Assembly (NCBI RefSeq): GCF_021390425.1
Contig: NZ_JAJUWY010000003.1
Location: 156,652-220,651, forward strand
DNA: 64,000 nt
Reading direction: 5' to 3'
From: Lysobacter sp. GX 14042
GTDB taxonomy: Bacteria; Pseudomonadota; Gammaproteobacteria; Xanthomonadales; Xanthomonadaceae
The position numbers were made by a program, and so were the translations under genes. Below, one piece after another: positions 22,970 through 32,138 of this stretch (positions are counted from its first letter, which is position 1; each line of letters opens with the position of its first letter). The notes under the pieces are model-generated. The model did no database searches, was not told the origin of the DNA, and was given only the letters and a program-made list of their open reading frames with translations.

Positions 22970-23000
22970 AAAAAAAGGGGCGCGGACCCACCCGCGCCCC
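22970..23000 (-). terminator. Rho-independent terminator of the lipoprotein gene
   Basis: On the minus strand the stem GGGGCGCGG / CCGCGCCCC is followed by seven Ts. It lies 32 nt after the stop of the 170-residue lipoprotein gene. Confidence 0.85.
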
Positions 23001-23032
23001 GCATGCCCGCCCAGGGCGGGAGAGAGAAGGTC

Positions 23033-23545
23033 CTACCGCACCGTGAAGCTGGTGGAATCGGCGCGCGCGCCGTCGACCGTGACCTCGACCGTGTAGGTGC
23101 CGGCGGGCCAGTCGTTGGCGTTGTTGAAGGTGATGTTGGTGGTTTCCGAACCGGTGGTGTTGAGCGTCTGGCGCTCTTCGCCGGCCACCTGGCCGTCCTG
23201 GTACACCAGACGGGCGCCGAGCTCGACGTTGCTGGCCGCACCGTCGGTCCGGACCGAAACCACGACCGGGTCGCCGGCGGCGAAGGTGGTGGTCGGGTTG
23301 CTGATCGAGCGGTCCGCTCCGGCCCTCGTACCCAGCGTTACCGAAGTGACGTTCACCGCGGTTTCCGGGGCCCGGGTCGCCGGCGGCATGCCGGTGTCGG
23401 GCGGGGTCATCGGGCTGGTGGCCGCGGGGGCTGTCGCCGGCGGCAGTTCACCGGCGTGGTCGCGGTTGGCGTCGCGGTTGCAGCCCGCCAGTGCGGTGGC
23501 CGCCAGTGCCGCGGCCAGGGTCAGGTGAAGGGGCTTGAGGGTCAT
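23033..23545 (-). CDS. Hypothetical lipoprotein with a beta-rich C-terminal domain
   Basis: 170 residues. The signal peptide PLHLTLAAALAATALAGC has an LAGC lipobox at Cys22. A Pro/Thr/Ala-rich linker of about 40 residues comes next. A C-terminal domain of alternating beta strands (VVVSVRTDGAASNVELGARL, GTYTVEVTVDGA, TSFTVR) resembles an Ig-like or carbohydrate-type fold. No named family is recognised. It is followed by a strong terminator and is a single-gene or last-gene unit. Confidence 0.7.
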   Translation of the reverse strand: MTLKPLHLTLAAALAATALAGCNRDANRDHAGELPPATAPAATSPMTPPDTGMPPATRAPETAVNVTSVTLGTRAGADRSISNPTTTFAAGDPVVVSVRTDGAASNVELGARLVYQDGQVAGEERQTLNTTGSETTNITFNNANDWPAGTYTVEVTVDGARADSTSFTVR

Positions 23546-23579
23546 CGGGTGCTCCTTGGAACGTGGGGGTCCGGGCGGC

Positions 23580-23909
23580 TCAACGCTCTGGACTGATCTG
23601 CGGAATCTTCAACACCTGCCCGGACTGGATCCGGTCGGGGTCGTCGAGCTGGTCACGGTTGGCCTCGTAGATTTCCCGCCAGCCACTGGCCTTGCCGTAG
23701 AAGTGCTGGGCGATGTGCGACAGGGTGTCGCCGCGCTGGACCACGTAGGTCTGGGTGGCCGGTTCGCCGACCTGCTCGGCGCTGCTGTCGGTGCGGCTGC
23801 TCACCCTGGAGAAGTCGGCCTTGCCCTGTCCCGCGCTGCGCGGGGCGCTGCTGTCAGTGCTCGATCGCACTCCCGAAAAATCGGGCTTGTTGTCACGGGT
23901 ACTGATCAT
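23580..23909 (-). CDS. LysM-domain protein
   Basis: 109 residues. The first 55 are polar with a repeated pattern, DFSGVRSSTDSS and DFSRVSSRTDSS, that looks like an internal duplication. The C-terminal 50 residues are a LysM domain: YVVQRGDTLSHIAQHFYG, then REIYEANRDQLDDPDRIQSG. LysM binds peptidoglycan glycans, but there is no signal peptide, as in cytoplasmic BON/LysM proteins of the YgaU type. An AGGAGA ribosome site fixes the start. Confidence 0.82.
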   Translation of the reverse strand: MISTRDNKPDFSGVRSSTDSSAPRSAGQGKADFSRVSSRTDSSAEQVGEPATQTYVVQRGDTLSHIAQHFYGKASGWREIYEANRDQLDDPDRIQSGQVLKIPQISPER

Positions 23910-23989
23910 CGGGGTCTCCTGCCCTGGGGCTGGCGACCACGATGGCAGCGGGTTTGTTAATGGAACATCGCGCCGTGGTGAAGGTGCGG

Positions 23990-24802
23990 CTACTGGCGCA
24001 GGTCGCGCCCGGCGGCAGGAGCCGAGGTCCCGGGCGTCGCCCGCCAGGGATTGATGTCCAGGCCGCCGCGGCGGGTATAGCGCGCCTCGACCGACAGCCA
24101 CTGCGGGGCAGCGACGCGGCCCAGGTCGGTGAAGACCTGTTCCACGCATTGCTCGTGGAAGCCGCAGTGGTCGCGGAAGGACACCAGGTAGCGCAGCAGC
24201 CCGGCGCGGTCCAGCCGCGGCCCGCGGTAGGCGATCGACACCCGCGCCCAGTCCGGCTGGCCGGTGACCGGGCAGTTCGACTTGAGCAGCGCGCTGGTGA
24301 GCGTCTCCTCGACCAGCGTGGCGTGGTCGGCCGACAGCAGGCCGGCGTCCGGCGGGCCGTAGCTGCCGATGGCGACGTCCAGAGCATCGATGCAGGTGCC
24401 CGCCGGCGCCGCGTCGAAGGCAGGGAGGCCGAAGGCGACCTGTACCGGCGCTCCGGCCGCGGTCGACAGGTCGGTGGTGATACGCGCGAGCACCTCCCGC
24501 GCGCTGGCGAAGCGGGTGGCGTTGAAGGAATTCAGGTACAGCTTGAGCGACTTGGATTCCACCAGGTCCGGCGAATCGGCCGGCACGAGGATGGTGGCGG
24601 TCTCCACCACCGGCTTGCCGCGTCCGTCCAGCCAGCCCAGTTCATAGGCGTGCCAGCGGTCATGGCCGGTGAACGGCAGGGCGCCGTCCTCCAGCCCGAG
24701 GCTGGCGCGCCCGGTACTGCGCGGGATCGGAAACAGCAGCGAGGCGTCGTACCGGCGCGGGTAGTCGACCTGGCGGCCGAGCGGGAGGTCGGAGCTGGAC
24801 AT
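23990..24802 (-). CDS. queF: NADPH-dependent 7-cyano-7-deazaguanine reductase QueF
   Basis: 270 residues, the long two-module form. The catalytic Cys lies in [13 protein letters not shown], the substrate motif is [17 protein letters not shown], and the C-terminal half has [13 protein letters not shown]. It reduces preQ0 to preQ1 in queuosine tRNA modification. [15 protein letters not shown] is the family-like start; a farther upstream ATG is less likely. No preQ1 riboswitch is visible before it. Confidence 0.93.
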   Translation of the reverse strand: MSSSDLPLGRQVDYPRRYDASLLFPIPRSTGRASLGLEDGALPFTGHDRWHAYELGWLDGRGKPVVETATILVPADSPDLVESKSLKLYLNSFNATRFASAREVLARITTDLSTAAGAPVQVAFGLPAFDAAPAGTCIDALDVAIGSYGPPDAGLLSADHATLVEETLTSALLKSNCPVTGQPDWARVSIAYRGPRLDRAGLLRYLVSFRDHCGFHEQCVEQVFTDLGRVAAPQWLSVEARYTRRGGLDINPWRATPGTSAPAAGRDLRQ

Positions 24803-24860
24803 GCCGCCATTATCGCCCCGTTCCGCGGTCATGCCCGCGCACGCGCGGCTCCACCAGCGC

Positions 24861-25310
24861 TCACCGCGACGACTCCGGTATCACCGAAATCGATCCGTCC
24901 CGCTCCAGCACCGCGTACTTCACCTGCCGCATGTTCTCCAGCCCGTGCAGGCCCCGGGCCGCCTCCAGGATGTCGTCCTCTTCCACCCGCGCCTTGTCCA
25001 TGCGTCCGGTCAGCGGCGTGCCGTTCTCGACCAGTATCAGGGGCACGTCGTCGAGCAGCCGGCTGGCGACATCCGAGCGCCCCTTGAGCCAGGCGAAGCC
25101 CAGTTCCATCAGCACCAGGGTGACGACCAGGATGAAGGCGTGGGTCAGCGACGGGTTGCCGCTGGCGAGGGCGTTCGACACCGCCTCGCTGATCAGCAGC
25201 AGCAGGATCATGTCGAACGCGGTCATCTGCGCCAGCGTCCGGCGACCGCCGACGCGGAACACCACCATCAGGAACAGGTAGATCACCGCCGCACGCAGCA
25301 CCGCTTCCAT
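24861..25310 (-). CDS. DUF421/YetF-family membrane protein
   Basis: 149 residues. Three membrane helices at the N-terminus ([50 protein letters not shown]) are followed by the DUF421 soluble domain: [12 protein letters not shown], then [21 protein letters not shown] and [15 protein letters not shown]. This is the YetF layout in a short form with one copy of the soluble domain. Function unknown, possibly envelope stress. Directly downstream of a small anchored protein with a 9-nt gap, so probably one operon. Confidence 0.85.
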   Translation of the reverse strand: MEAVLRAAVIYLFLMVVFRVGGRRTLAQMTAFDMILLLLISEAVSNALASGNPSLTHAFILVVTLVLMELGFAWLKGRSDVASRLLDDVPLILVENGTPLTGRMDKARVEEDDILEAARGLHGLENMRQVKYAVLERDGSISVIPESSR

Positions 25311-25319
25311 GGGGTCTCC

Positions 25320-25826
25320 TCAGGGATAGACAAAAAGCCGGAGTGGTACCGCCTCGCCGCGGCCGCCATCCGCGGCGACCGCGCGCACCGTCGCCTCCAG
25401 GCGGCCGATCCCGTCGGGCTCCAGCTGCAATGCGACGGCCGCGGTGCCCTCGGCGAAGTGGCATTCGATCGAGCCGGCGCTGTGCCGGACCTGCTCGGGC
25501 TGGGGCGTGACGTGGTCGATGTCGACCTCCCCGACCAGCGGACCCTGCAGCACCAGCACCAGCGGTGCGCCGCCCGGAGCCGGGTCCAGCTGCACCTGCA
25601 CCGGAACCCGGGCATGGCGCTGCGCGAAGCGGGGGTGCTCGACCCGCAGCGGTCCGGAGTCCACGTGTGCCCGGCTCAGCGGGCCGCCGTCGCCGAGCAG
25701 GCCGCTGAGCGCCCCCGCCAGCAGCAGGACCATCAGGCCCACGCCCACCATCCGCACCACGCGGAAGCGGCGCTGGAAATCCAGGTGCTGGTGGATCTGC
25801 AATGAGGGCGGCGCGTCCGTATTCAT
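25320..25826 (-). CDS. Hypothetical membrane-anchored protein upstream of yetF-like gene
   Basis: 168 residues. One membrane segment, VVRMVGVGLMVLLLAGALSGLLG, lies after a 25-residue cytoplasmic start. The rest is a periplasmic beta-rich domain with alternating hydrophobics (ARVPVQVQLDP, PLVLVLQGPLVGEVDIDHVTPQPEQV). No family recognised. It is probably co-transcribed with the DUF421 gene and may assist it, which is inference from spacing. Confidence 0.65.
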   Translation of the reverse strand: MNTDAPPSLQIHQHLDFQRRFRVVRMVGVGLMVLLLAGALSGLLGDGGPLSRAHVDSGPLRVEHPRFAQRHARVPVQVQLDPAPGGAPLVLVLQGPLVGEVDIDHVTPQPEQVRHSAGSIECHFAEGTAAVALQLEPDGIGRLEATVRAVAADGGRGEAVPLRLFVYP

Positions 25827-25870
25827 GTCCGGACTGTCGCCACGGCAATGTGGAAGCCGCGTGTGCTTGC

Positions 25871-26971
25871 TCAGCAGCGGTGGTCGAGCGCCAGGTACTC
25901 CGCCGAGCGCATCTCGATCAGTCGCGAGGCGGTGCGGTCGAAAGCGCCCAGCAACCTGCGGCCGCGGTACAGGTGCGTGGGCGTGGCGGCGGCGGTGCAG
26001 ACCAGGTTGACCTGGCGGTCGTAGAGCTCATCGACCAGGTGCACGAAACGGCGTGCCGGATCGTCGTTGTTGCCGTCGAACAGCGGGATGTCGCCGACCA
26101 GCACGGTGTGGAATTCGGTGGCGATCTCGATGTAGTCGGCGACCGACCGCGGGCCGTCGCAGATGGCACCGAAATCGAACCAGGCATGGCCGTCGGCGAG
26201 CCCGCGCACCGGGATCGGCCGCGCCTCGATCACCAGCGGCCCGCGCTGGCGCGCCGCGCCGGCGGTCAGCTCGGCCCAGCGGCCGGCAAGCCAGGCATCG
26301 GCCTCCTCGTCCAGCGGCGAGCGGTACACCGGCGAGCCGGTCAGCGCGCGCAGGCGGTAGTCGGTGTCGCTGTCCAGGTGGAGCACCCGGCAGTGTTGCT
26401 CGATCAGCGCGATCGCCGGCAGGAAACGCTCGCGCTGCAGCCCGTCCCTGAACAGGCCGGAAGGCTCGATGTTGGACGTGGTGACCAGTGCGACGCCTTC
26501 GGCGAACAGGTGCTCGAGCAGCCGCCCGAGCAGCATCGCATCGCCGATGTCATGGACGAAGAACTCGTCCAGCACCAGCACCCGCAGCTCGTCGCGCCAC
26601 TCGCGGGCGATGGTCCGCAGCGGATCGGACTCGCCGGCGTGCCCGCGCAGCCGGGCGTGGATCTCGCGCATGAAGCGGTGGAAATGGGTCCGGCGCTTGG
26701 CACTGATCGGCAGGCCGTCGAAGAACAGGTCGATCAGGAAGGTCTTGCCGCGGCCGACCCCACCCCACAGGTACAGCCCCTGGGGCGCCGGCGCCGGTCG
26801 CCCGCGCAGGCGGTCGAGCAGGCCGCGCGGGTCGAGGGCGATCAGGGCGGCGTGCAGCCGGTCGAGCTCGGCCAGGGCCCGGTGTTGCGCGGGGTCGTCG
26901 TTCCAGTCGCCGCGGGCGACGCCCTGCGCATAACGCTGGCCCGGCAGTGCCGCATCGGCGGCTTCAGGCAT
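25871..26971 (-). CDS. zapE: Cell division ATPase ZapE (AFG1-like)
   Basis: 366 residues. The P-loop is WGGVGRGKTFLIDLFF, Walker B is RVLVLDEFFVHDIGDAMLLG, and a sensor region VALVTTSNIEPSGLFRDGLQRERFLPAI follows. The C-terminal FVHLVDELYDRQVNLVCTAAA segment is diagnostic for the AFG1/ZapE family. ZapE associates with the Z-ring in stress. Its start overlaps the stop of the upstream hydrolase gene by 8 nt, implying co-transcription. Confidence 0.92.
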   Translation of the reverse strand: MPEAADAALPGQRYAQGVARGDWNDDPAQHRALAELDRLHAALIALDPRGLLDRLRGRPAPAPQGLYLWGGVGRGKTFLIDLFFDGLPISAKRRTHFHRFMREIHARLRGHAGESDPLRTIAREWRDELRVLVLDEFFVHDIGDAMLLGRLLEHLFAEGVALVTTSNIEPSGLFRDGLQRERFLPAIALIEQHCRVLHLDSDTDYRLRALTGSPVYRSPLDEEADAWLAGRWAELTAGAARQRGPLVIEARPIPVRGLADGHAWFDFGAICDGPRSVADYIEIATEFHTVLVGDIPLFDGNNDDPARRFVHLVDELYDRQVNLVCTAAATPTHLYRGRRLLGAFDRTASRLIEMRSAEYLALDHRC

Positions 26972-27671
26972 CGTTGCCGTCCACCGGCGGTGGCAGCCAC
27001 GGGCGTACGCCGTTCTTCACCGCACCGCGCAGGTCGATCAGCTTGCGGTGGAAGAAGTGGCTGCTGTCGGGGATCCGGACCAGCTCGGGGCGCCGCGGCA
27101 GCGAGTCGACCCAGGCGTAGACCTTCTGCGGATCGACCACCTCGTCGGCCTCGCCCTGGATCACCAGCCAGGGGCCGTCGAACGGCGCGATGTCCTCGAA
27201 GCCGTAGCTGGAGCGGCCGGCCGGCGGCGCGATCATGATCAGCCCGCCCGGCTTCACGTCGGCCGAGACCTTGTAGGCCATTCCCGAGCCGAAGCTGAAG
27301 CCGGCCAGCCACAACTCGGCATCCGGGCGCTGCTCCCTCACCCAGGCGACCACCGCGCGCACGTCGTCGGCCTCGCCGTTGCCCTCGTCCCAGCTGCCCG
27401 CGGAAGCGCCGACCCCGCGGAAGTTGAAGCGCACCGTGGTGGCGCCGCACTGCTGCAGGGCGCGGGCGGTCATGGTGACCACCTTGTTGTGCATGGTGCC
27501 GCCCTCGGTGGGCAGCGGGTGGCAGATCACCGCCACCAGGTTGCGGCGCGGGCAATCCGGGTCGTGTCCTTCGACGGCGGCCTCGATGTCGCCGGCCGGC
27601 CCCTGCAGGGTGACCGGGACCGTTTTGCCCTCGTCGAGCAGGGCCTGGGCGGGGAACACGGGGTTGCTCAT
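26964..27671 (-). CDS. Alpha/beta hydrolase of the short YheT/dienelactone-like group
   Basis: About 235 residues. Landmarks are VICHPLPTEGGTMHNKVVTM, TVRFNFRGVGASAG, the nucleophile elbow AGFSFGSGMA, an acidic residue in IQGEADEVVDP and the His in DSSHFFHRKL. This pattern is typical of the conserved small hydrolases annotated as KANL3/Tex30-like or OsmC-associated esterases; substrate unknown. MSNPVFPAQ is chosen as start; another ATG lies three codons upstream. Forms a two-gene unit with zapE. Confidence 0.8.
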   Translation of the reverse strand: MSNPVFPAQALLDEGKTVPVTLQGPAGDIEAAVEGHDPDCPRRNLVAVICHPLPTEGGTMHNKVVTMTARALQQCGATTVRFNFRGVGASAGSWDEGNGEADDVRAVVAWVREQRPDAELWLAGFSFGSGMAYKVSADVKPGGLIMIAPPAGRSSYGFEDIAPFDGPWLVIQGEADEVVDPQKVYAWVDSLPRRPELVRIPDSSHFFHRKLIDLRGAVKNGVRPWLPPPVDGNDA

Positions 27672-27746
27672 GCTTGCCATGATAAGCGCCCGGGAACGGC
27701 AACGCCGCCCGGAGGCGGCGTCATGCGGGCGCGGCATGGCGCGGGA

Positions 27747-28262
27747 TCAGTTGAGGTTGTCGAGCATCCAGTCGACGGTGGCGATGACCTGCTCGTCGGT
27801 CAGGGCCGGGTTGCCGCCCTTGGGCGGCATCACGCCGGCGCTGCCGGTGAAGCCCTCGATGGCGTGGTGGTGCAGGGTGTCCACGCCCTGGGCGATGCGT
27901 GCGGTCCAGTCGGCGCTGACCATGGTCGGGGCACCGCCGGCGCCACTGGAGTGGCAGCCCGAACACAGGTTGTTGAAGATCACCGAGCCGTCGAGGGTGC
28001 CGTCGTAGGCCACGTTGGCGGTGGCCGCCGCCGCCGCCGCGGCAGCCGCCGCGGCCTGCGCCGCCGCGCCGGTGCTGCCCGCGTAGACCGCGCCGGCCGG
28101 CGCGATGCGCATCTCGGTGCGCCGGGCCATGCTGTCGGGCACCTCGGTGGGCAGCGACTTGTGGACCATCCACGAGCCGATCAGCAGCCCCAGCGCCAGC
28201 AGCACCAGGAAGCCGATCATGACGGAGAACTTCTTCAGGAATTCCAGGTCGTAGTTGCGCAC
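27747..28262 (-). CDS. Membrane-anchored cytochrome c5
   Basis: 171 residues starting with GTG behind a GGGTGG ribosome site. An N-terminal membrane anchor ([22 protein letters not shown]) is followed by a periplasmic linker with an unbroken run of about 20 alanines and glutamines, then a cytochrome domain. The domain has heme motif CSGCH and the axial Met in [17 protein letters not shown]. It carries electrons between periplasmic redox proteins in respiration. The alanine-rich linker probably acts as a rigid spacer and is encoded by a GCC/GCG repeat tract prone to slippage. Confidence 0.87.
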   Translation of the reverse strand: MRNYDLEFLKKFSVMIGFLVLLALGLLIGSWMVHKSLPTEVPDSMARRTEMRIAPAGAVYAGSTGAAAQAAAAAAAAAAATANVAYDGTLDGSVIFNNLCSGCHSSGAGGAPTMVSADWTARIAQGVDTLHHHAIEGFTGSAGVMPPKGGNPALTDEQVIATVDWMLDNLN

Positions 28263-28427
28263 GATCCACCCTTTGCAGCGCCCAGGGCCGGGCGCATGGC
28301 CATTGTGTGTTGGCGGCAGCCGCCGCGCCGCGCGCCAGTATAGCCCCGCAGGTCCGCGGTACCGGGCTGGCGCAAGGGGCGGATTATTCCAGAAAGCGGG
28401 CCGTCGAGGCGAGCGGGGAAGCTTGAA

Positions 28428-28504
28428 TGGCGCGCCTGGAGGGATTCGAACCCCCGACCAATGGCTTCGGAAGCCACTACTCTATCCGGCTGAGCTACAG
28501 GCGC
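28428..28504 (-). tRNA. tRNA-Arg (anticodon CCG)
   Basis: A 77-nt cloverleaf including an encoded 3' CCA. The acceptor GCGCCTG pairs with CAGGCGC with discriminator G, the D arm is AGCTCAGCCGGATAGAGT, the anticodon stem-loop is GTGGC-TTCCGAA-GCCAT giving CCG, and the T arm GGGGG-TTCGAAT-CCCTC is complete. It decodes CGG. Confidence 0.95.
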
Positions 28505-28614
28505 GCTGGCCGCCGCGGCCTTGCGCCGGGCGGACCGGCATTCTAGCGGCAAACGCGGGCGCGCTGCACGCCCGCGATACGGCCCCTTCGCCGCGGTGCT
28601 CCATAATGGCGGCC

Positions 28615-29514
28615 ATGAGCTCCCCCGCTTCGCAGGCGCCGGTCCGTCCGGCGTGGAAGTCGCGCCTGGATGCGTATTGGCGCCTGACCCGCAATGACCG
28701 TCCGATCGGCTGGCTGCTGCTGTTGTGGCCGACCTGGTGGGCGTTGTGGATCGCCTCCGGCGGAGTGCCGGCGCCGTGGACCTGGTTCGTGTTCACCGCC
28801 GGTGTCTGGCTGACGCGTTCGGCGGGCTGCGTGATCAACGATTACGCCGACCGCTGGCTCGATCCGCACGTGGAGCGCACCCGCGGCCGCCCGCTGGCCA
28901 CCGGCGAGGTGTCCGGACGCGAGGCGCTGGTGCTGTTCGCGCTGCTGATGCTGGCGGCGTTCGCGCTGGTGCTGACGCTGAACCGGCTGACGGTGCTGCT
29001 CAGCTTCGTCGGCCTGCTGCTGGCCGCGACCTATCCCTATCTGAAGCGCTACACCCACCTGCCGCAGGTGTACCTGGGGATGTCCTTTGGCTGGGCGATC
29101 CCGATGGCCTTCGCCGCGGTGCTGGGGGAAATCCCTCCCGTGGGCTGGCTGCTGTACGTGGCCAACATCGTCTGGTCGACCGCCTATGACACCTGGTATG
29201 CGATGGTCGACCGCGAGGACGACCTGAAGGTCGGCGGCAAGTCCACCGCGATCCTGTTCGGCCGCCTGGACCTGCAGATCCAGGGCGTGCTGTACGCGCT
29301 GGTGTTCCTCGCGCTGGTGCTGGTCGGCCAGCGGGCGGGACTGGGGGTGCCGTATCGCGCCGGTCTGGGCGTGGCGCTGGTGCTGGTGGCCTGGGAGTTC
29401 TGGATCTGCCGCGGACGCGAGCGGGCGCCGTGCTTCCGCGCCTTCCTGCACAACCACTGGGTGGGGATGTCGGTCTTCGCCGGCATCGCCGCGGAATTCG
29501 CCCTGCGCGGCTGA
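28615..29514 (+). CDS. ubiA: 4-hydroxybenzoate octaprenyltransferase UbiA
   Basis: 299 residues, an intramembrane prenyltransferase with about eight helices. The first Asp-rich motif [15 protein letters not shown] and the second [17 protein letters not shown], both Mg-pyrophosphate binding, are intact. [19 protein letters not shown] at the N-terminus is the UbiA signature. It attaches the polyprenyl tail to 4-hydroxybenzoate in ubiquinone synthesis at the inner membrane. Two close ATGs exist; MSSPAS is taken, with the one three codons earlier as alternative. Confidence 0.93.
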   Translation: MSSPASQAPVRPAWKSRLDAYWRLTRNDRPIGWLLLLWPTWWALWIASGGVPAPWTWFVFTAGVWLTRSAGCVINDYADRWLDPHVERTRGRPLATGEVSGREALVLFALLMLAAFALVLTLNRLTVLLSFVGLLLAATYPYLKRYTHLPQVYLGMSFGWAIPMAFAAVLGEIPPVGWLLYVANIVWSTAYDTWYAMVDREDDLKVGGKSTAILFGRLDLQIQGVLYALVFLALVLVGQRAGLGVPYRAGLGVALVLVAWEFWICRGRERAPCFRAFLHNHWVGMSVFAGIAAEFALRG

Positions 29515-29519
29515 CCCCC

Positions 29520-30272
29520 TCAAAGCGCCCGTCCGCAGACCCAGGCGTCGACCCGTCGCACCCCTGCGTCCAGCAGGGCTTCGGCGGCGGCGTGCAGCGT
29601 GGCCCCGGTGGTCATGACGTCGTCGACCAGCACCACGTGGCCCGGCAGCCCGCCGGAGCCGGATACGACGAAGGCATCGAGCAGGTTCTCCCGCCGCGAT
29701 GCCGCGTCCAGCGTCGATTGCGCGCGGGTGTGGCGCTGGCGCCGCAGCAAGCCGGCCTGCAGGTCCACCTCCAGGACCGCCGCCAGCGGTTTTGCCAACT
29801 CCAGTGCCTGGTCGTAGCCACGCTGGCGCAGCCGCGCGCGGTGCAGCGGGACGGGTACCAGCGCGGCCGGCCGTGGCAGCCCGGCGAAAGCGCGCGCCAT
29901 GAGCTGCGACATCAGCCGTCCGGCGGCCAGGTCGCCGTGGAACTTGAAGCGGGGCAGCAGCCGGTCCAGGGGCGCCTGGTAGCGGCATGCGGCGTGGCAG
30001 GCGGCCAGCGGCGGCGGCTCGGTCAGGCAGGCCGCGCAGGTGTCGTCGCCGGCAGGTTGCGGCAGCGGCAGGGCGCAACGGATGCATGCCCGCGGCTGCC
30101 AGGGCAGCGCCGCCAGGCAGACGGGGCACAGGTCCAGGCCCTCCACTCCGGGCGCTTCGCAGGCCAGGCAGCGCGAAGGGAACAGCAGGCGGGCGGCGTC
30201 GTTGCGCAGCCAGAAGCCGAGCCGCTCGCGGATCCCGAATGCATGTTCCCTCTGGTTGACAGCCTCTTGCAT
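29520..30272 (-). CDS. ComF-family phosphoribosyltransferase-like protein
   Basis: About 250 residues. The N-terminal zinc region has CLACEAPG-LDLCPVCLAAL and CIRCALPL-CAACL, giving four CxxC pairs. The C-terminal phosphoribosyltransferase fold ends with VPVPLHRARLRQRGYDQALEL and the PRPP loop VVLVDDVMTTGATL. ComF proteins are needed for uptake of transforming DNA in naturally competent bacteria. Start MQEAVNQ is the likeliest; the open frame continues upstream. Divergent from bioH. Confidence 0.87.
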   Translation of the reverse strand: MQEAVNQREHAFGIRERLGFWLRNDAARLLFPSRCLACEAPGVEGLDLCPVCLAALPWQPRACIRCALPLPQPAGDDTCAACLTEPPPLAACHAACRYQAPLDRLLPRFKFHGDLAAGRLMSQLMARAFAGLPRPAALVPVPLHRARLRQRGYDQALELAKPLAAVLEVDLQAGLLRRQRHTRAQSTLDAASRRENLLDAFVVSGSGGLPGHVVLVDDVMTTGATLHAAAEALLDAGVRRVDAWVCGRAL

Positions 30273-30406
30273 GCTTCCGAGACTGCCGCGCCGGTCGCCC
30301 GGGCACAGTCGGAAAACCCCCTTGAATGCTGTCCGCCGCTGGCGCGGCCTGGCGCCGGTCAGCACCCGCATGCGGCGGCCGTCGCGGCGGTCCCACCGGA
30401 GCTGCA

Positions 30407-31192
30407 ATGCATATCGAAACCCGTGGCCACGGTCCATCCCTGATCCTGCTGCACGGCTGGGCGATGCATTCCGGACTGTTCGAGCCGCTTGTGGCGCGGC
30501 TGGCGGGGCGGTTCACCCTGCATTTTGTCGACCTGCCCGGCCATGGCCACGCCCGCAACGATGACCGCGCGCTGGAACCGGCGGCCTTGGGGCGTGAACT
30601 GGCTGCGCGGTTACCGGGTGCGGTATGGCTGGGATGGTCCCTGGGCGGGATGGTCGCGCTGCGTGCCGCGCTCGACCATCCGGGCCAAGTGCGTGGGCTG
30701 GTGATGGTCGCCTCCTCGCCGCGCTTCGTGCAGGGCCGGGACTGGCCGCACGGCGTGCGGCCGAGCCTGTTCCGCGAGTTCGGCGACGCGCTTGGCCGTG
30801 ACTTCCGCGGGACCCTGGACGGCTTCCTGGCACTGGAAGCCCTGGGCTCGCCCGAAGCCACCCGCGAACTGCGTGGATTGCGGGCCCAGGCCTTCGAGCG
30901 TGGCGAGCCCGCCCCCCACGTGTTGCAGGAGGGGCTGCGGCTGCTGGAGCAGGTGGACATGCGCGACGAGCTCGGCCGCCTGCGGGTGCCCAGCCTGTGG
31001 CTGTCCGGCCGCCGCGACCGCCTGGTGCCGCCGGCTGCGATGACCGCCGCCGCGCGGCTCGCGCCCGGCGCCCACAGCGTGCGGATCGACAATGCCGGCC
31101 ACGCGCCCTTCCTCGGCGCCCCCGATCGGGTCGCCGCGGAGGTCGCCGCCTTCATCGGTGCCCTCGACCTGCCCGCAGGCCTAGCCCCGTAG
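30407..31192 (+). CDS. bioH: Pimeloyl-ACP methyl ester carboxylesterase BioH
   Basis: 261 residues. The alpha/beta hydrolase starts HIETRGHGPSLILLHGWAMH, with nucleophile Ser in WLGWSLGGMVALR, Asp in SGRRDRLVPP and His in NAGHAPFLGAP. BioH removes the methyl ester that BioC adds, releasing pimeloyl-ACP for biotin synthesis. A GGAG ribosome site fixes the ATG. bioC follows directly, so the two steps that make the pimeloyl chain are paired here. bioB and bioF are not in this window. Confidence 0.9.
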   Translation: MHIETRGHGPSLILLHGWAMHSGLFEPLVARLAGRFTLHFVDLPGHGHARNDDRALEPAALGRELAARLPGAVWLGWSLGGMVALRAALDHPGQVRGLVMVASSPRFVQGRDWPHGVRPSLFREFGDALGRDFRGTLDGFLALEALGSPEATRELRGLRAQAFERGEPAPHVLQEGLRLLEQVDMRDELGRLRVPSLWLSGRRDRLVPPAAMTAAARLAPGAHSVRIDNAGHAPFLGAPDRVAAEVAAFIGALDLPAGLAP

Positions 31193-31219
31193 GCGTGCCT
31201 TCGGGCGACAATGCCGCCC

Positions 31220-32128
31220 ATGCCCGCGCTGTTCGACACCCGCCAGATCCGCCGCGCCTCGTCCCGCGCGGCTTCCACCTACGAAGACGCCGCGATCCTG
31301 GAGCGCGAGGTGGGTTCGCGCCTGGCGGAATCCCTGGACTACCTGGACGACCCTTCCTTGGCCCGCCCGGCGCCGGAACTGGTGGTCGACGTGGGCAGCG
31401 GGCCCGGCCAGGGCACCGCGCTGCTGCAGGCACGCTGGCCCAAGGCCCGGGTGGTCGCCATCGATCCCGCCCCGGGCATGCTGGCCGCGGTACGCCGCCA
31501 GGGCGGGCACAGGCTCAACCCGTTCGTCCGGCGTCCGCACGCCCTGTGCGCCGATGCCCGGGCGCTGCCGCTGGCCGATCGCAGCGTCGACGTCCTGTTC
31601 TCCAACCTGTGCCTGCAGTGGGTCGAAGACCTGCCGGGCGTGCTGGCCGGCTTCCGGCGGGTGCTCAAGCCCGGCGGCATGTTGCTGGTCTCGACCTTCG
31701 GCCACGACACCCTGTTCGAGCTGCGCCAGGCCTTCGCCGCTGCCGACGAGGCGCCCCATGTCAGCCCCTTCGTGCAGATCGGCCAGTTCGGCGATGCGCT
31801 GATCGAAGCCGGCTTCAGGGATCCGGTGATCGACCGCGACGTGTTCCGTGACAGCCGGCCGGACCTGGCTTCGCTGATGCGCCACCTGCGGGCGCTGGGG
31901 GCGACCAATGCGCTCGCCGCGCGCCGCCGCAGCCTGACCGGCCCCGGACGCTTCGCCCGGGCGGCAGGCGCCTACGAGGCGATGCGTGCGCCCGGCGGGT
32001 CGCTGCCGGTGACCTGGGAAGTGATCTACGCCCAGGCCTGGGGGCCGCCGCCGGGCGCGCCGATCCGCGTCGGCGGGGTGGACGAGGTCCAGGTGCCGGT
32101 CACGGCGATCCCGATCCGGCGCCGTTGA
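31220..32128 (+). CDS. bioC: Malonyl-ACP O-methyltransferase BioC
   Basis: 302 residues. The N-terminus FDTRQIRRASSRAASTYEDAA is the BioC signature; SAM motif I is VVDVGSGPGQGTALL, motif II VVAIDPAPGMLA and post-II VDVLFSNLCLQWVEDLPGVL. The C-terminal segment RHLRALGATNALAARRRSLTG also fits. It methylates malonyl-ACP so that fatty-acid synthase can extend it to pimeloyl-ACP methyl ester. An ATG three codons upstream (31211) is an alternative start. Likely operon with bioH and the transporter gene downstream. Confidence 0.92.
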   Translation: MPALFDTRQIRRASSRAASTYEDAAILEREVGSRLAESLDYLDDPSLARPAPELVVDVGSGPGQGTALLQARWPKARVVAIDPAPGMLAAVRRQGGHRLNPFVRRPHALCADARALPLADRSVDVLFSNLCLQWVEDLPGVLAGFRRVLKPGGMLLVSTFGHDTLFELRQAFAAADEAPHVSPFVQIGQFGDALIEAGFRDPVIDRDVFRDSRPDLASLMRHLRALGATNALAARRRSLTGPGRFARAAGAYEAMRAPGGSLPVTWEVIYAQAWGPPPGAPIRVGGVDEVQVPVTAIPIRRR

Positions 32129-32138
32129 GGGGCCTGGC

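Noticed and set aside
24803..24860. preQ1 riboswitch ahead of queF
   Set aside because: No preQ1 aptamer-like stem with an A-rich tail visible upstream of the start.
28543..31278. A 911-codon minus-strand frame across ubiA, comF and bioH
   Set aside because: It crosses three well-supported genes on both strands and has no domain of its own.
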